The notes under the pieces: generated by a model | Told to the model about the DNA's origin: nothing | The model's database searches: none | The model's input: only the letters and a program-made list of their open reading frames with translations | In this document: piece after piece, positions 21,236 to 32,334 of the stretch | Layout of the letters: each line of letters opens with the position of its first letter | Position numbering within the stretch: the first letter of the stretch is position 1 | Source: Papilionanthe hookeriana x Papilionanthe teres | Taxonomy: Eukaryota > Streptophyta > Magnoliopsida > Asparagales > Orchidaceae | Direction of reading: 5' to 3' | Length of the DNA: 64,000 bases | NCBI GenBank assembly: GCA_022702705.1 | Contig: JAKZJZ010000056.1 | Location: forward strand, 94,818-158,817 | Translations under genes and position numbers: made by a program

Positions 21236-23882
21236 CTAATATCTCACTCGATACTCAATGGATTTTCATGTTCTTATGCTCTATGGATTCGTCTTCAAGA
21301 GACGAACACATCTATACTGAGTTATCATGCATCGAAATTAAAGCATTTGAAATGGAGAATATCTAGAAGCTCGAGATGAAGAATTAGCTCGTACCTTCGC
21401 TCGCAGAAGTGCGGCTTCGATCCGAGGTTTGTTGCACCTTCGATCGGATCCGAGCAAGCTCCGCATGAAGTCTCCCGGTCCGGTGAATTGTCTCAGGTAT
21501 GATTTCGACCACGCCCGATCACAAAGCTTCGGAGGCCGGAGCAACCGGGTGGCCCGGAGATGGGGCTTTGCTGGCGGACACCTTCCCTCGGTCTCGGTGA
21601 AGGTGTAGAACCAATCAATTTGGGGATTGGCTCACCGTGGAGAAGTGTCCCGGTTTTGGGTGGAATTTCACCGAGAAATCGGATTTCGTCGCAGGGATTA
21701 GGGCAAATCGACACCTGGGATCAACCGCTCTAAGGGTGGAGAAGGGTTTGGAACAATTTTGCGCAGTTTCGGCAAGGTTTAGTGCAACTCTCCTCTCATG
21801 GCCGCGAGGGGGTCGGGTTTAAATAGTAGGTGGCCGGAGAGCCTCACATGGATGGCCAAGGGTCGGGATCACCAGCTCCGGTAATGGGAAGAATAGCCAT
21901 GGTGGCCATCGGGCATGGGGCACCAAGCAAGGTGGAATTCCAAAGTTCGGATCCTTCCAAGGTCTCGGCCATGGTGTTTTCCGACGACCTGTGCGGCCGG
22001 CCTAGCAGGCATGGGTCACACTCAGGTCCAGTGGGTCAAGGCCTGAGGTTTGTGCAACTAATCGGCAATTGCCATGTGTAAAGGCTTTCGAATTAAAATG
22101 GAATGGGGAAGGGGTCATTTTGGCTTCAATTTGGTCAATCCATTGGCTCGGGTTGGGTGCACCTCCCCATGGCCTCGATTTTGGGCCGAGAGGATCACTG
22201 GGTCACCCAAGAGAGAATGGTATGGTCTCTATCCATGATGAGGCGGCTAAACATGGTTTAGTGTGTGTCATGAATAAGGTTAAAAAGGCTTAATGAAAGA
22301 TTAGGAAAGGAGCCCCTCCTTTTACCATTAATGGCATGGTCACATGCCAAACTTTCATGGCTTCATATGGCTTCGTGAATGGCTCATTCATGGCTCCATT
22401 CGTTCGGGAAAAGTTTAGTCAACTTCATAAAAATGGATTTTAAGGATTTTGGACATTTTGGTGGAAAGTTGGATGAAGCTTTATTTAGAATTATTTGATC
22501 ATTGGATTAGGACTTAGGATGATTTTAATTGAATGCATGATGAAGAGAATTTGTCATATGGGACTTAGATCGACTTTGCCCCTTTGGATTTTGGTGGAGA
22601 CTGGCTTTAGGAAGGTTTAAGAAAGTGGGCTTTTGGTTTGGAAATAAATTTATGGATGGGGAATTTGTGAAGGATTGGGCCAAACAAATGTTGTTTTTAG
22701 CTCATGGATGAGTCATGAGTGACTTGAAGCAAATCGGGAGTGATTTGGGCTCGAATCGGGTCGAATTCGGGTTCTTTTGGTGAATGGGCCAACATAGGCC
22801 CAAGTGGGCCAAGTTGGGCCAATGTTGGGCTAGGGTTGAAATTGATGTAAAATAAATGTTGGGAAATGTTTATGAGAGTGTTTCAAAGAGGTTTTGACTT
22901 TGGTTGGGCTTTGATTTCGGGGTTCGGGCTCATTCTGGGTTAGGTTCGGTTTTAGGTCAAAATAGGGCCTTTTAGCTTCGAGTTGAAGTCGAGTGGGGTT
23001 TGGGTCTAAATGTTGGGCAAATCATGTTAGTGTTTTGTTTGTGGGAATGTTAAGGAATATTTGGAAAAAATTTGGGGTTAATTGGAGTTGAATTGGGTGA
23101 GTTTGGGTTAAGTTTGGGTCATGGGTCCAAATCGGGCTTTAAGGCCAAAAGTGAAATTGGATCCAAATGTCAATCAAATTGAACTTGGATTTGGTCCAGA
23201 TTGACATTTGGGATGTTGAATTGAAGTTTAGAATTGAATTGGACCAGAATTTGGGTCAATCGGGTAGGTTTGGCTCGACATCGGGTTCACTTTGGGTTAA
23301 AATGGGTCAAATTGGGGGTTTTGACAAAAGTAGGGTAAATTGACAAAATTGGCCCATGGTGTAGTTAGACAAAATGAAATTAGGAATATTTGGGATTTTC
23401 TGGAATTTTCTGGGAATTTTCTGAAATTTTGGATTTTTGGGTCAAGAGGGGTGTTTTGGGTATTTGGAGGGTATTGGGAGGTTTTCTTGGAATTTTTGGT
23501 ATTTTTGGGTGTGGATGATCAATTTGAGTGGTGTGAAAATATTTGGGATTGATTTTGAGGAATTTTGGGTAATTTAGGTGATTTTGCAAATTTTGGGTAT
23601 TTTCATGGCTTTCGTAGTCAAAGTGTGTAGGGTCCCGGGGTCAACAATCGAAAATTTGGAAAATCAAGATCGGGTGAATTTGAGTGGAATGAAGTCATTT
23701 TGGTTGAGCCATGAAGTCACATCAAGCTCACATGAGCCATGAAGGGACTCATTTCGAGGCATCCACTATGTTGTTCCTAACCCTCTTAGCCAAGGGCTTA
23801 GTGGGTTAAGGACCATCCATGTGAATCACCTACACGAGTCGGAGGTCAAGTCGGGTATGGGTGTGGTTTTAGGAGGTGTGTG

Positions 23883-23937
23883 GAAGTGTAGTGTGTAGGT
23901 GTAGTGTATAAGTGTAGTGTGTGTGTAAGTCAGCCCC
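23883..23937. repeat. GTGTA minisatellite in LTR1
   Basis: GTGTAGTGTGTAGGTGTAGT-type repeats, with counterparts at 48,000-48,036 (LTR2), 57,567-57,602 (LTR3) and reversed at 35,497-35,552 (C). Short and variable in length. Confidence 0.8.
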
Positions 23938-24183
23938 TTCACTGCACTGTGCCACCTAGTAGGGCTCCTAAGGCCAAAGAGTCCTATAAGAACTCATCCT
24001 TTAAACTTCCACATTCGATTTCAACCCTCTAGGTGATTAGGGGTCTACACCAAGTTTCATGGAGTTTGCAGGGAGTTAAGAAGTGGTTTGAATTTCTAAA
24101 AGGTGGGTCCCAATTCTAGTCCCCTAAGATAGTCAAAGGAAAAGCCTAAGGCTAGATCCTAATCACTAAAAAGAAGAAGAGAA

Positions 24184-24204
24184 GACCTCATCAAAAATGA
24201 GGTC
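24184..24204. repeat. Terminal hairpin of LTR1
   Basis: Perfect 8-bp inverted repeat GACCTCAT / ATGAGGTC around a 5-nt AT-rich loop, 4 bp from the LTR border. It is conserved at every LTR end of this family in the window: about 5,094-5,114, 35,227-35,247, 48,290-48,310 and 57,853-57,873. Confidence 0.85.
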
Positions 24205-24208
24205 AACA

Positions 24209-25100
24209 AGAAGCAGAAACCCAACGAAACCTTGGTGGACTACATACTTCGATGGAGGAACCTAAGTATGAAGTGTGAGCCACAGCTACAAGAACAGCAT
24301 GCAGTCGGCATTTTACTTAAGAGCATTCATGGCCCGATAAAGACTTCTCCTCAAGGGATTTACTATTAAGACTTTTGAGAAGTTGTTAGCAAGGCCGAAG
24401 CTCTGCAAGAGGAGGCGAAGCAATTAAGTTTCACCGACAAAACAGTACAAACGTAAGCCCGTGAAAACTTTTGAAAAGAAGTCCGGGATCATCGCAACTG
24501 CCGATAAAGGCAAGCAACCGATACAAATATCGTCGAATCGCCGCAAAGAACCTCAACAAAATTACCAAAGAACCCCGACCCACCTATCCGTCATCTCAAC
24601 AAGCATGAACAACCGCCTCGTCCGTAATGTACGTTAAGGGAGCTTCTAGCAGTGGAGTATCCGTTCAAGAATGAGGCAAGGCTGAAAATGTTCCGCAAGC
24701 CTTATAAAGACTCCGCATTTCCAACTACCGTAACCTAAAAGACCCGAAGAAGTCGACAAGAAAGGTGATCCCAACTTTTACCCTTACCACCGCATGCTTG
24801 GACACAAGATATAAGATTGTATTACCTTCAAAAGTTGGCTCAACGACAATCTTCGGAAAGGGAATATAACGATCCCGAAGGAGTACATGAAGGAACCCCA
24901 GAAAGGAGGTTCCATCAATGTTATCTCGATGGATCTCATTGTTCCGATAGATCCCTATGCGACTAATGATGGATGGACTACCGCTTGGACAAAGTCTTCG
25001 AAGAAGATTTTGGATCACATCCAAACCGCTTCGGTGCGAGCCTCAATTCATAGTTTGAAACCAGTCAAGTCGGCACTATCACTTGCGATAGAAGAACCAC
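24209..25100 (+). pseudogene. Gag, C-terminal part with nucleocapsid knuckle (element C)
   Basis: Opens with NETLVDYILRWRNLSMKCEP and QEQHAVGILLKSIHG, the conserved Tat Gag capsid end. Then comes a glutamine/lysine-rich link with KTFEKKSGI and a knuckle PYHRMLGHKI..DC (24,778-24,825), whose first Cys is replaced by Tyr and which is interrupted by a stop. KEYMKEPQKGGSINVIS follows. Frames are broken. Confidence 0.75.
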
Positions 25101-25910
25101 CTTAACAGAGACGATCGAAGAGAAGAAGAAAATTGATGAAGAAGAGAAGACCGAGGCTCCTAAGGCTAGACTAGGGGCCGCTTATCCTAGGATAGTTGCT
25201 TCCGATTCGGGGAGAAATCCCTCGAACCTCTCGGCTCGTATGATTATCCGCTCACTCCGGTGGGATCTTATAATGATAAGGGTTATAGCGTTGGCTACGT
25301 TTTGACCGTTTCTAACGATTACATAACTAGCGACAATCCGGACATAGATTTCGATACAAATGACAATTCTCAAATCATACATAATCTCGACGATCACAAT
25401 GACAAAGAAGACATCCACCAAGGAGGCTACGAGAGTTCAACAAGCAATGAATCTATTTGCGAGTTTCGAGGAGCTCCAAATACAATAGAGTTAGAGCCTT
25501 CGTACTCGAAGCTAATCCGTAAGAACCTGTCATTCCGATTCAGGAGGAAACACCAGCAAGCTCAATACTAGATTCAAAAGAAATTACAGAAGTTAACTTA
25601 AGAAGTGGAAGAGTTCTACCTCCGAGAATGGGTCCAAAGGACAAATGAAAGCAGGTGGTTGTTCAGGAAGAACCAACCCCGGCAGAAGAAATACCCATTC
25701 GAGAAGAAGCCGAGACACATGAAAATAAAGTGGACTACAATGTGCTAGCCCATCTTAGGAAACTACCGGCCAAACTGAGCATCTACGACGCTCTCATCTT
25801 ATCAAAGGAGATGAGAGAAGCTCTGATCAAAGCCTTACTTGATCCTGAAATTTTCTTAACTCAAATGGCCGGAGATTCCTTAGATGAGGTTTGTTCGTTA
25901 AAGGAACAGT
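25101..25910 (+). pseudogene. Gag-protease linker (element C)
   Basis: Corresponds to 12,603-13,500 of B. Visible are a 103-codon open stretch (25,260-25,571), acidic and asparagine-rich (NPDIDFDTNDNSQIIHNLD). It is followed by VDYNVLAHLRKLPAKLSIYD in an 85-codon open stretch (25,655-25,912). No catalytic motif. Confidence 0.65.
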
Positions 25911-26440
25911 GAGGTGTCACCTTCACGGACAATGACCTACTACTTGGGACAGCAGACCATAATCGACCGTTATACATTTCAGTTACAATCGGGAAGATTA
26001 CACTCTCCGCAGTATTGGTGGATCCAGAGCGTCAATCAATATAATGAATCTTCTGGACGCTAGCATACTTGGAAATCGATGCTCGCGAGCTTGAAGGCAT
26101 ATAATGTTATTAAGAGGATTCAACCGTAAAGGAGAAAGAGCTCCTCGGATCAATAACACCGCTAATGAAGACCGGTGACTCGGCAAAGACAACCGCAAAA
26201 TTTCACATAATCGATTCGAAACGTCGTTCAACGCTCTACTCGGCCGACCATGGATACATGAAAACCGGATGGTACCATCATCTCTACATCGCTGCATCAA
26301 ATACTACGATGGAGGGGAACAAAGGCATCAAAGGTGACTTACAACCATTCTCCGTACATGAAATTGGAATCCATGAAGATGCAACTTATTATGCACCTCC
26401 GAAGAAAACAATCTTCTCCGTAAATACCATAACGAATGAA
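25911..26440 (+). pseudogene. Aspartic protease (element C), active site damaged
   Basis: Homologous to the protease of B. The region around VLVDP is readable, but the G-A-S of the active-site loop is changed and followed by stops. The later parts MKTGDSAKTTAKFHIIDSKR, KGDLQPFSVHEIGIHEDATY and APPKKTIFSVNT (26,165-26,440) match Tat proteases and their flank. As written it cannot be active. Confidence 0.72.
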
Positions 26441-27240
26441 GCAAAAGAAGTTCGGGATGACGAAGAACCTCGAAGTTCTAGTCCAACAGCCACTCACCAC
26501 TTCCCTTACGGCGAGATGGTGAAGGTTTTTCCATAACTCGCATCCGAGGTCGAGGTCGGGGACGAGGTCGTGGTAGAGACGTTAGGACAGTTCAGTACAG
26601 AGGAAACCACCTATCAATGTTGATCGGGAAGACAAGCTTCCGAAGAAGAAAAAGAAATCAAGCAAGAAGCAGCGACAATAAGTCGGAAGAAGCCGCAATT
26701 CAGATCCCGCTCGAAGATGAAAAGAATGAAGAATATAAATCGATGTACGAGAAGATTAACCACTATGTACATACTATGACCCTGACCCCGATCCATTCTA
26801 ATAAGATCGAGGGTTTGGTGGTCAAAGAGGTACGTAGCGGCGATGCAAAGCTAATCAAATTCTACCGTGGTGCTCCTTCTTTCAAAACTGAAAATAATTT
26901 ACAATTTGAGGATGTCACTTCATCAGAATTAATGGAATTACCTTTTGAGTGGTACTCTCCCTGTGTTCAAAATTTAATTCAGTGTGGTTTCTTACCTCGA
27001 TAATGGACAAAAGACCAATCACAACATTTTGAAAAATTATGGAATAACTCCGGTCATCCACCCAATTCAAAGCATGGTCTCACATTCTGCACAAGAGGAT
27101 CAGCCGACGATACCGAATTTTGCTTCGTTGTCACTTGCGAGTCTAATGAAAACCGCATGGAAACTACGAAGAATTCGAAGATATACAAATTGGAGACGCT
27201 CCACCGTAATTCGAAGAAGAGATCAAATCTACAATAGATG
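26441..27240 (+). pseudogene. Protease-RT linker (element C)
   Basis: A 128-codon open stretch (26,617-27,003) carries a lysine/arginine-rich segment, then SMYEKINHYVHTMTLTPIHS, and QFEDVTSSELMELPFEWYSP. It is followed in another frame by YLDNGQKTNHNILKNYGITP. It parallels B 11,340-12,018 and continues into RT without an obvious intron. Confidence 0.6.
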
Positions 27241-28390
27241 AGTTAACGGAAATTAACTTAGGCACTAGCGAAGAACCTAGACCTACCTTTGTTACCTCCT
27301 TACTCAATAAAGAGGACTCCGAAGGAATAATAAAGTTATTAATGGAGTTTAAAGACTGTTTTGCTTGGAGCTACGATGAGATGCCAGGTTTAGCTCCAAA
27401 GGTCGCAGTCCATAAGCTAGGAGTGGATCCTACTTCTGTCCCAGCCGACAAGGTCCCGTAAGAATGCGTCTAGAAATCGAACAACAAGTCATAACTCGAA
27501 GTTAAAATGCTAATGAGACGCTAAATTTGTCCGTGAAGAATAATACCCGACTTGGTTAGCCAATGTGGTACCAGCCGTAAAGAAGAATGGTCGATCGTAA
27601 TTTGTGTGGATTTCGTAGATTTAAACAAGGCATGTCCAAAGGATGAATTCCCTCTACCGATCTCAGAATTAATGATTGACATTGCTTCGACACATGAAAT
27701 ATTCTCATTCATGGATGGATCTTCAGGATACAACCAGATAAAAATGGCTCTAGAAAATGAAAAACTTACAGCATTCAGAACGCCGATTGGAGTGTATTGC
27801 TAAACAAAGGATGCCATTCTGACCGAAGAACGCAGGAGCAACATACCGTAGAGCGATGACAAGAATTTTTGATGATCTCATCCACAATCAAGTCGAATGC
27901 TACGTGGACGATGTGGTCATCAAAAGCAAAGTAAAGGACAACCACCTATATGATTTGAGAATTGTTTTCCAACGATTGAGACAATTTAACCTTAGGATGA
28001 ATCCCTTCAAATGCGACATCGGCGTCACCTCCGGGAAATTCTTATGATTCGTCGTCCGACATCTTGGAATCGAAATCGACCCGGAAAAGATTAAAGCTAT
28101 CTTAGAAATGCCGCCTCCCAAAACCTTAAAGCAACTACGATCTTTTCAAGGGAAGCCGGCATATCTTCGACGCTTTATCTCAAACTTGTCGTGTAGGTGT
28201 CATCCTTTCTCGCATTAGTTAAAAAGGACGCCAAATTTATTTCGGGAAGAGAAATGCCGAAGGCCTTCGAGTACATTAAGCAATATTTAATGACACCTCC
28301 CGTCTTAGTAGCCCCGGCCTCGTGGATCGTCGATACTTTATACCGCGGCTTTGACGACTCACTCGAGCCCCGTTAGCCTGTGTCAATGAT
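27241..28390 (+). pseudogene. Reverse transcriptase (element C)
   Basis: The N-terminal part includes KDCFAWSYDEMPGLAPKVAV, typical of Tat RT. The palm carries VICVDFVDLNKACPKDEFPL, FSFMDGSSGYNQIKMA (first catalytic Asp) and FRTPIGVYC. The catalytic YVDD is at 27,901-27,912, followed by VVIKSK, RIVFQRLRQFNLRMNPFKCD, VTSGKF and MPPPKTLKQLRSFQGK. Motif order and spacing are complete. Single-base shifts break the frame near 27,490, 27,800 and 28,046. Confidence 0.87.
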
Positions 28391-29290
28391 GAGGGTAAAG
28401 AAAATGCTATGTACTACCTAAGCCGTCGTTTACTTCCGACGGAAATAAGGTATCCCGCAATCGAAAAGCATTGTTTGGCCCCGATCTTGCCGCTCAAAAG
28501 CTCGTGCACTACATGCTTTCTCATAAGGTCAACCCGATCTCGAAATTTAATCCATCGCAATACTTCGATGACTCGTCCAACGCTTTCCAGCACACTTGCC
28601 GATGGTCAATGATATTATCGCAATTCGATATAACTTTCGTGCCTCTTCGTGCCGTAAAGGGACAAGTCTTAGCAGACTTCCTCGCCGCACACCCTCCGTC
28701 TGCGTATCTCCTCTCAATGACGATTTGCCGATGAACAAATAATGAGCCCGGAAGACCCTAATGATCGACGTTGGGAATTATATTTCGACGGAGCATCTTC
28801 AAGACACAAAGACAAAGAATCGCAAATGATAGTGCCCGTGAAGGCAGAATCGGACTAATCTTTATAACACCGGAGTAGGGATGTTAAGATACTCCTACCA
28901 CTCGACGGAGCCGTGTACAAACAACGAAGCGTAATACGAAGCCCTCATAACAGGACCGGAATTAACTATTCAAATGGGGATAACAGACATCAACATCTAC
29001 GAGGATTCGCAGCTAATCATTCAAAAGATCGTCTGACCGTACGTAATTCTAAAACCAAGACTCGAGCAATACTTCCAAGATGCCATGCAATTGTTGGAAC
29101 AGCATTCCGAATGTGACGATCTACAAAATTCCCGTGTAAGAAAACGCTTAAGCAGATGCAAGTAACTCGTCTCGCAAAAGAATTTGCCTCGCTTACAAGA
29201 TGAATCAATGGAAGTGTCGCTCACCGACGTCGGTCCTATCACAGCTCGACATAGACACAATACACAAACCGAAAAAGAAGAAGAATCAAC
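28391..29290 (+). pseudogene. RT-linked plus archaeal-type RNase H (element C)
   Basis: MYYLSRRLLPTEIRYPAIEK, HYMLSHKVNPISKFNPSQY, FDITFVPLRAVKGQVLADFL (connection/RNase H), then WELYFDGASS, TEPCTNNEA and INIYEDSQLIIQK-type blocks of the second RNase H. The DEDD residues are partly legible. This duplication of RNase H is a marker of the Tat lineage. Frames are broken. Confidence 0.8.
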
Positions 29291-29439
29291 TGCAACAAGT
29301 GCGTAAAACACGTAAGATCGGCGACAACATCACATAGACTACCCGCAAACAGAAAACTACCAGACGATAGGTCGCTAGCCCATCGTATCAAGAAAAGAAC
29401 TCGTCCTACGCATTAATAAACAACACATTATACGTAAGG

Positions 29440-30631
29440 TCTTTCGATCAAATGTGGCTAAGGTGCCTAAGCGGGTCCGAGGCCCGTGAAATTGTTAAAG
29501 AGGTGCATTCAGACTCGTGGCGCTCACCAGCCGGGTCCGAAGATGAAAATGAAAATTAAAAGACTAGGGTACTACCGGCCCTCGATGATGACCGACCGCA
29601 TGAAAATCGCCAAGAGCCGTCACCAATGCCAAGTGCACGGAGTGGTTCTACACCAACCTCCAAATGTGCTACATCCGACAATCGCGTCGCGGCCATTCGA
29701 ATGTCGAGGCACAAATATAGTGGGTCCAATAGAACCACCATCTTCAAAAGGACATCGCTTCATTCTTGCGGCTACAGCATTACTTTTCCAAGTGGCAGAG
29801 GCAGCTCCACTCGTAGAAGTGAAAGCACACCACGTGCTACGCTTTTAAAAACCAAGTTGTCTACCGTTTCGGAGTGCCGCGCAGATCATCTTAGATAATC
29901 GGCCGCATTCAGAAGCACGCAAATCAACAATTTCTTCAGGAGACACGGAATCGACTGGCGGTATTCAACAATTTACTATCCAAGAGCAAACGGCCTGGCT
30001 GAGGCTTTTAATAAAACTCTCGTTCAAATTTTAAAGAAAACCTTGGACGATAATAAGAGAAGTTGGCACGAAAAGTTATTAGAAGCCTTATGGGCCTACC
30101 GGACAACCTTCAGAACTCCTACTCAAGCTACACCTTACGCTCTGGTGTATGGGTCCGAGGCAGATGTTACCTTTAGAGGTCCAACCTTCCTTCACTCGTG
30201 ATCGCAGCTTGCAAACAAAATCACGACAGAAGAGAATGCCAAATTACGATTAGAAGAATTGGAAAGCCCGGAAGGGAAAAGACTTGCAGCCGCAACAGAA
30301 TTTAGAACTATACCAAGCTAAGATGGTTCAAGCCCATGACAGACCGGGTCCGCCCAAGAACCTTTAAAGTTGGTGACTTAGTTCTCGTTCTCAAGAGACC
30401 TATCCTCGCACACCGCAAGATAGGAGGAAAATTCGAACCCACTGGGAAGGGCCGTTTCGTGGTCAAGCAAGATACCGTGGAGGCTCCTACCGCCTAGTGA
30501 ATCGCCGAGGAGAACTGACATATGCTTCCGATCAACGGACGATACTTGAAAAAGTATTACGCTACCTGATGTTTCGAAGGAATGAATTCATCATCCCTAG
30601 AAGCACGGGTGAAGTAGTTACTTATGACTAG
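29440..30631 (+). pseudogene. Integrase (element C)
   Basis: The N-terminal zinc-binding end is partly seen (CQVHGVV). In the core, the first catalytic Asp is replaced by Asn (GTNIVGPI, codon 29,714-29,716). The second Asp region is damaged near 29,890. The Glu block PRANGLAEAFNKTLVQIL is intact, followed by WHEKLLEALWAYRTTFRTPT, YGSE and a C-terminal SH3-like part (FKVGDLVLVLKRPILAHRKI, KFEPTWEGPFVVK). The stop TAG is at 30,629-30,631. Copying into the genome is the normal role; this copy could not do it as written. Confidence 0.85.
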
Positions 30632-30864
30632 GTCCGAACCCAAAAATAATAAAAAATGTGCTAAAAATAAATAAAATCATGATAATAAAGTTTTCCTTGT
30701 TTTCTCTTCCATATCAAAATCTCTTTCCTGATCTTATCCCACTTCATTCCTGTTAAATTTAAAAATACAAAAAGTAATAAAAAACCGTATTTAATAAACA
30801 TTTTCTTAATGTTCTTGTTCTCATGACATGCCCCCGATCCTTTTTCTTATCTTTTCGCAGGGAA
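30632..30864 (+). other. Integrase-ALKBH spacer with pyrimidine tract (element C)
   Basis: AT-rich 230 bp. Just before the ALKBH ATG it reads CCTTTTTCTTATCTTTTCGCAG with AG at 30,859-30,860, which fits a plant 3' splice site. A and E have GCGG in place of GCAGG, so the acceptor is visible only here. Confidence 0.5.
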
Positions 30865-32334
30865 ATGTCGAACGGTGGTCGGGTCCCGAACTTTAGAAAT
30901 GGCATAAGCCTCGCACTCGACGAAAAGAGAGTGAAAGATGGTGCGATAACAGTAGATCGACTCGCAGTTCGCACTAGCGAGCTCCGTAATACGAGGAAAG
31001 TGACCGGGTCCCGCCGATCGAGATGAACCGCCCAGCCGACAAGAATGAAAGTGGTGGCCCAAGCCACCAACCCGAAGAAGAAGAAGAGGAAAACAAACAC
31101 CGAGGAGGACAAGAGAATCAAGTCCGTAGTGGCTACAAGCAGAGGGCAGTGCCCGCCGCCGCCGCGCCCACGTAAATTCAGAAGTACGAAAAGCTACTCT
31201 CACAAAGAATCTCAGCCGAAGAAATAAAAATCGCCGTATCCGCAAGATGTTAACCAAACTAGCACATGACCGCGACGAGGCAGCTAGCTACCGCGCGGCA
31301 TATAGTTCAAGGACACTAGTTCACCAGAACCCGAAGGAAGGAGGCCACCTCCTAGGATAACGAAGAGACCAGTGGAAATCTTAAGGAGAACGTACGAAGG
31401 AAGGCTACCACGCCACCGCATAAAGCCACCGCAATGCATAACCTTGTCGTAGAAGCAACCCCGGAGGATGTCCCGATGGACACCATCCCCGAGGAGCCGA
31501 GGTATGCGTAAGAACGCGACGAGATCGAGCCGTATATCCCACAAGACGTCACTCAGCCTCGCCATTTGCAAATTATTCCGTAATATGAGCTAGAAAGAAT
31601 GCGAATGTCGAGAAGAAAACTTTTGAATACTTCGAGAGAATCGAGGCAGGAGGATCAATATACTGAAGGCCCTGAGCAACATACGTACGTGTTCTCGAAT
31701 ACGAACAACAACAAATCGTGGACCGCATCCGGATTTGAAAAGAATGGGTCGAGCAGGCCGCCTAAGAGAAAACACCTACTCAGAACCCCAGAGATGAATG
31801 CCAGGGAAAGGTAGAATTACAATACAATGTGGATGCTGCTACAACTTCGAGGAATACAGGAAGGGAAACCCACCGGGAATACTCCGTCATGGCCAGCTGG
31901 ATCCAATGTCATTAGTCATCAAAAGGATGATAAAAAGAATGATAACATGGAGGGTACTGCCAGCAGATTGCATACCCAACAGTTGCATCATTAACATTTA
32001 CAAGAAGGGTGACTGCATACCCCCGCACATAGATCACCACGACTTTGTCGACCTTTCGCACGGTTTCTTTTCCGAACGAGTGTAATATCATGTTCTGGAT
32101 CGTACCTCCGGATAGCGGCCCGTGTGAGTTCCTGGTGGCCGGTAAAGATACCATTACCGGTAGGTTCCGTCATGATACCGAAGGGCAACGGAGCAGCATG
32201 TCGCTAAACATTGCATACCAGGAGTACCCGTGGAGCGGATCTCAGTTACTTTCAGAAGGATGGATGACAGGAAAGCACCTTACCACTTCTAGCCAGACCC
32301 AGAGCTAGAAAGCCTCTGGCCTTACGAGCTGTCA
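30865..32334 (+). pseudogene. ALKBH9/10-like 2OG-Fe(II) dioxygenase (element C)
   Basis: Start at ATG 30,865 (MSNGGRVPNF; an upstream ATG at 30,823 is not shared by the other copies). An N-terminal part of about 200 residues (GISLALDEKRVKDGAI, then basic repeats) is unrecognised. The AlkB domain follows. The 95-codon stretch 31,798-32,085 carries MPGKGRITIQCGCCYNF, GNPPGILRHG, DPMSLVIKRM, ITWRVLPADC, IPNSCIINIYKKGDCIPPHI and DHHDF with Fe ligands His 32,026-32,028 and Asp 32,032-32,034. Later VAKHC-type ligand His is at 32,209-32,211 and GVPVERISVTF holds the 2OG-binding Arg (32,236-32,238). There is a stop TAG at 32,290 in the tail, and the family stop TGA reads TCA at 32,332-32,334. The match to plant ALKBH9/10 is unmistakable. 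Confidence 0.87.

Larger units (their letters stand above)
4961..24208 (-). mobile_element. Element B: Tat/Ogre-type retrotransposon, 3' LTR and integrase deleted
   Basis: On the minus strand the order is a complete 5' LTR (24,208 to 16,714), PBS, ORF1, gag, protease, RT, RNase H, a truncated ALKBH-like gene, 3' UTR with tandem array, and a 158-bp remnant of the 3' LTR. Integrase is absent because of an internal deletion at 9,031-9,035. The right border abuts mid-gag of element C, so B probably inserted there. The 3' LTR stub differs from the matching end of the 5' LTR at about eight positions in ~158 bp by eye. Confidence 0.85.
16714..24208 (-). mobile_element. LTR1: complete 5' LTR of element B (7,495 bp)
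   Basis: In element orientation it starts TGTTGACCTC and ends GCCGACA. The plus strand runs TGTCGGCA...GGTCAACA. One border is set by the PBS, the other by the jump into gag of element C. It is homologous along its length to LTR2 and LTR3. Internally, from left: a conserved moderately complex part (16,714-18,800), an AATTT-rich block, a long AT-rich part, a GC-rich island with a TATA-like site, a T/G-rich part and a GTGTA minisatellite. Seven kilobases is extreme even for Ogre-type LTRs. No gene is recognised inside. Confidence 0.9.

Noticed and set aside
23340..23552. 70-codon open frame in LTR1 rich in Phe, Gly and Trp
   Set aside because: Low-complexity T/G-rich sequence (GGAATTTTTGG repeats); frame not kept in LTR2 or LTR3.
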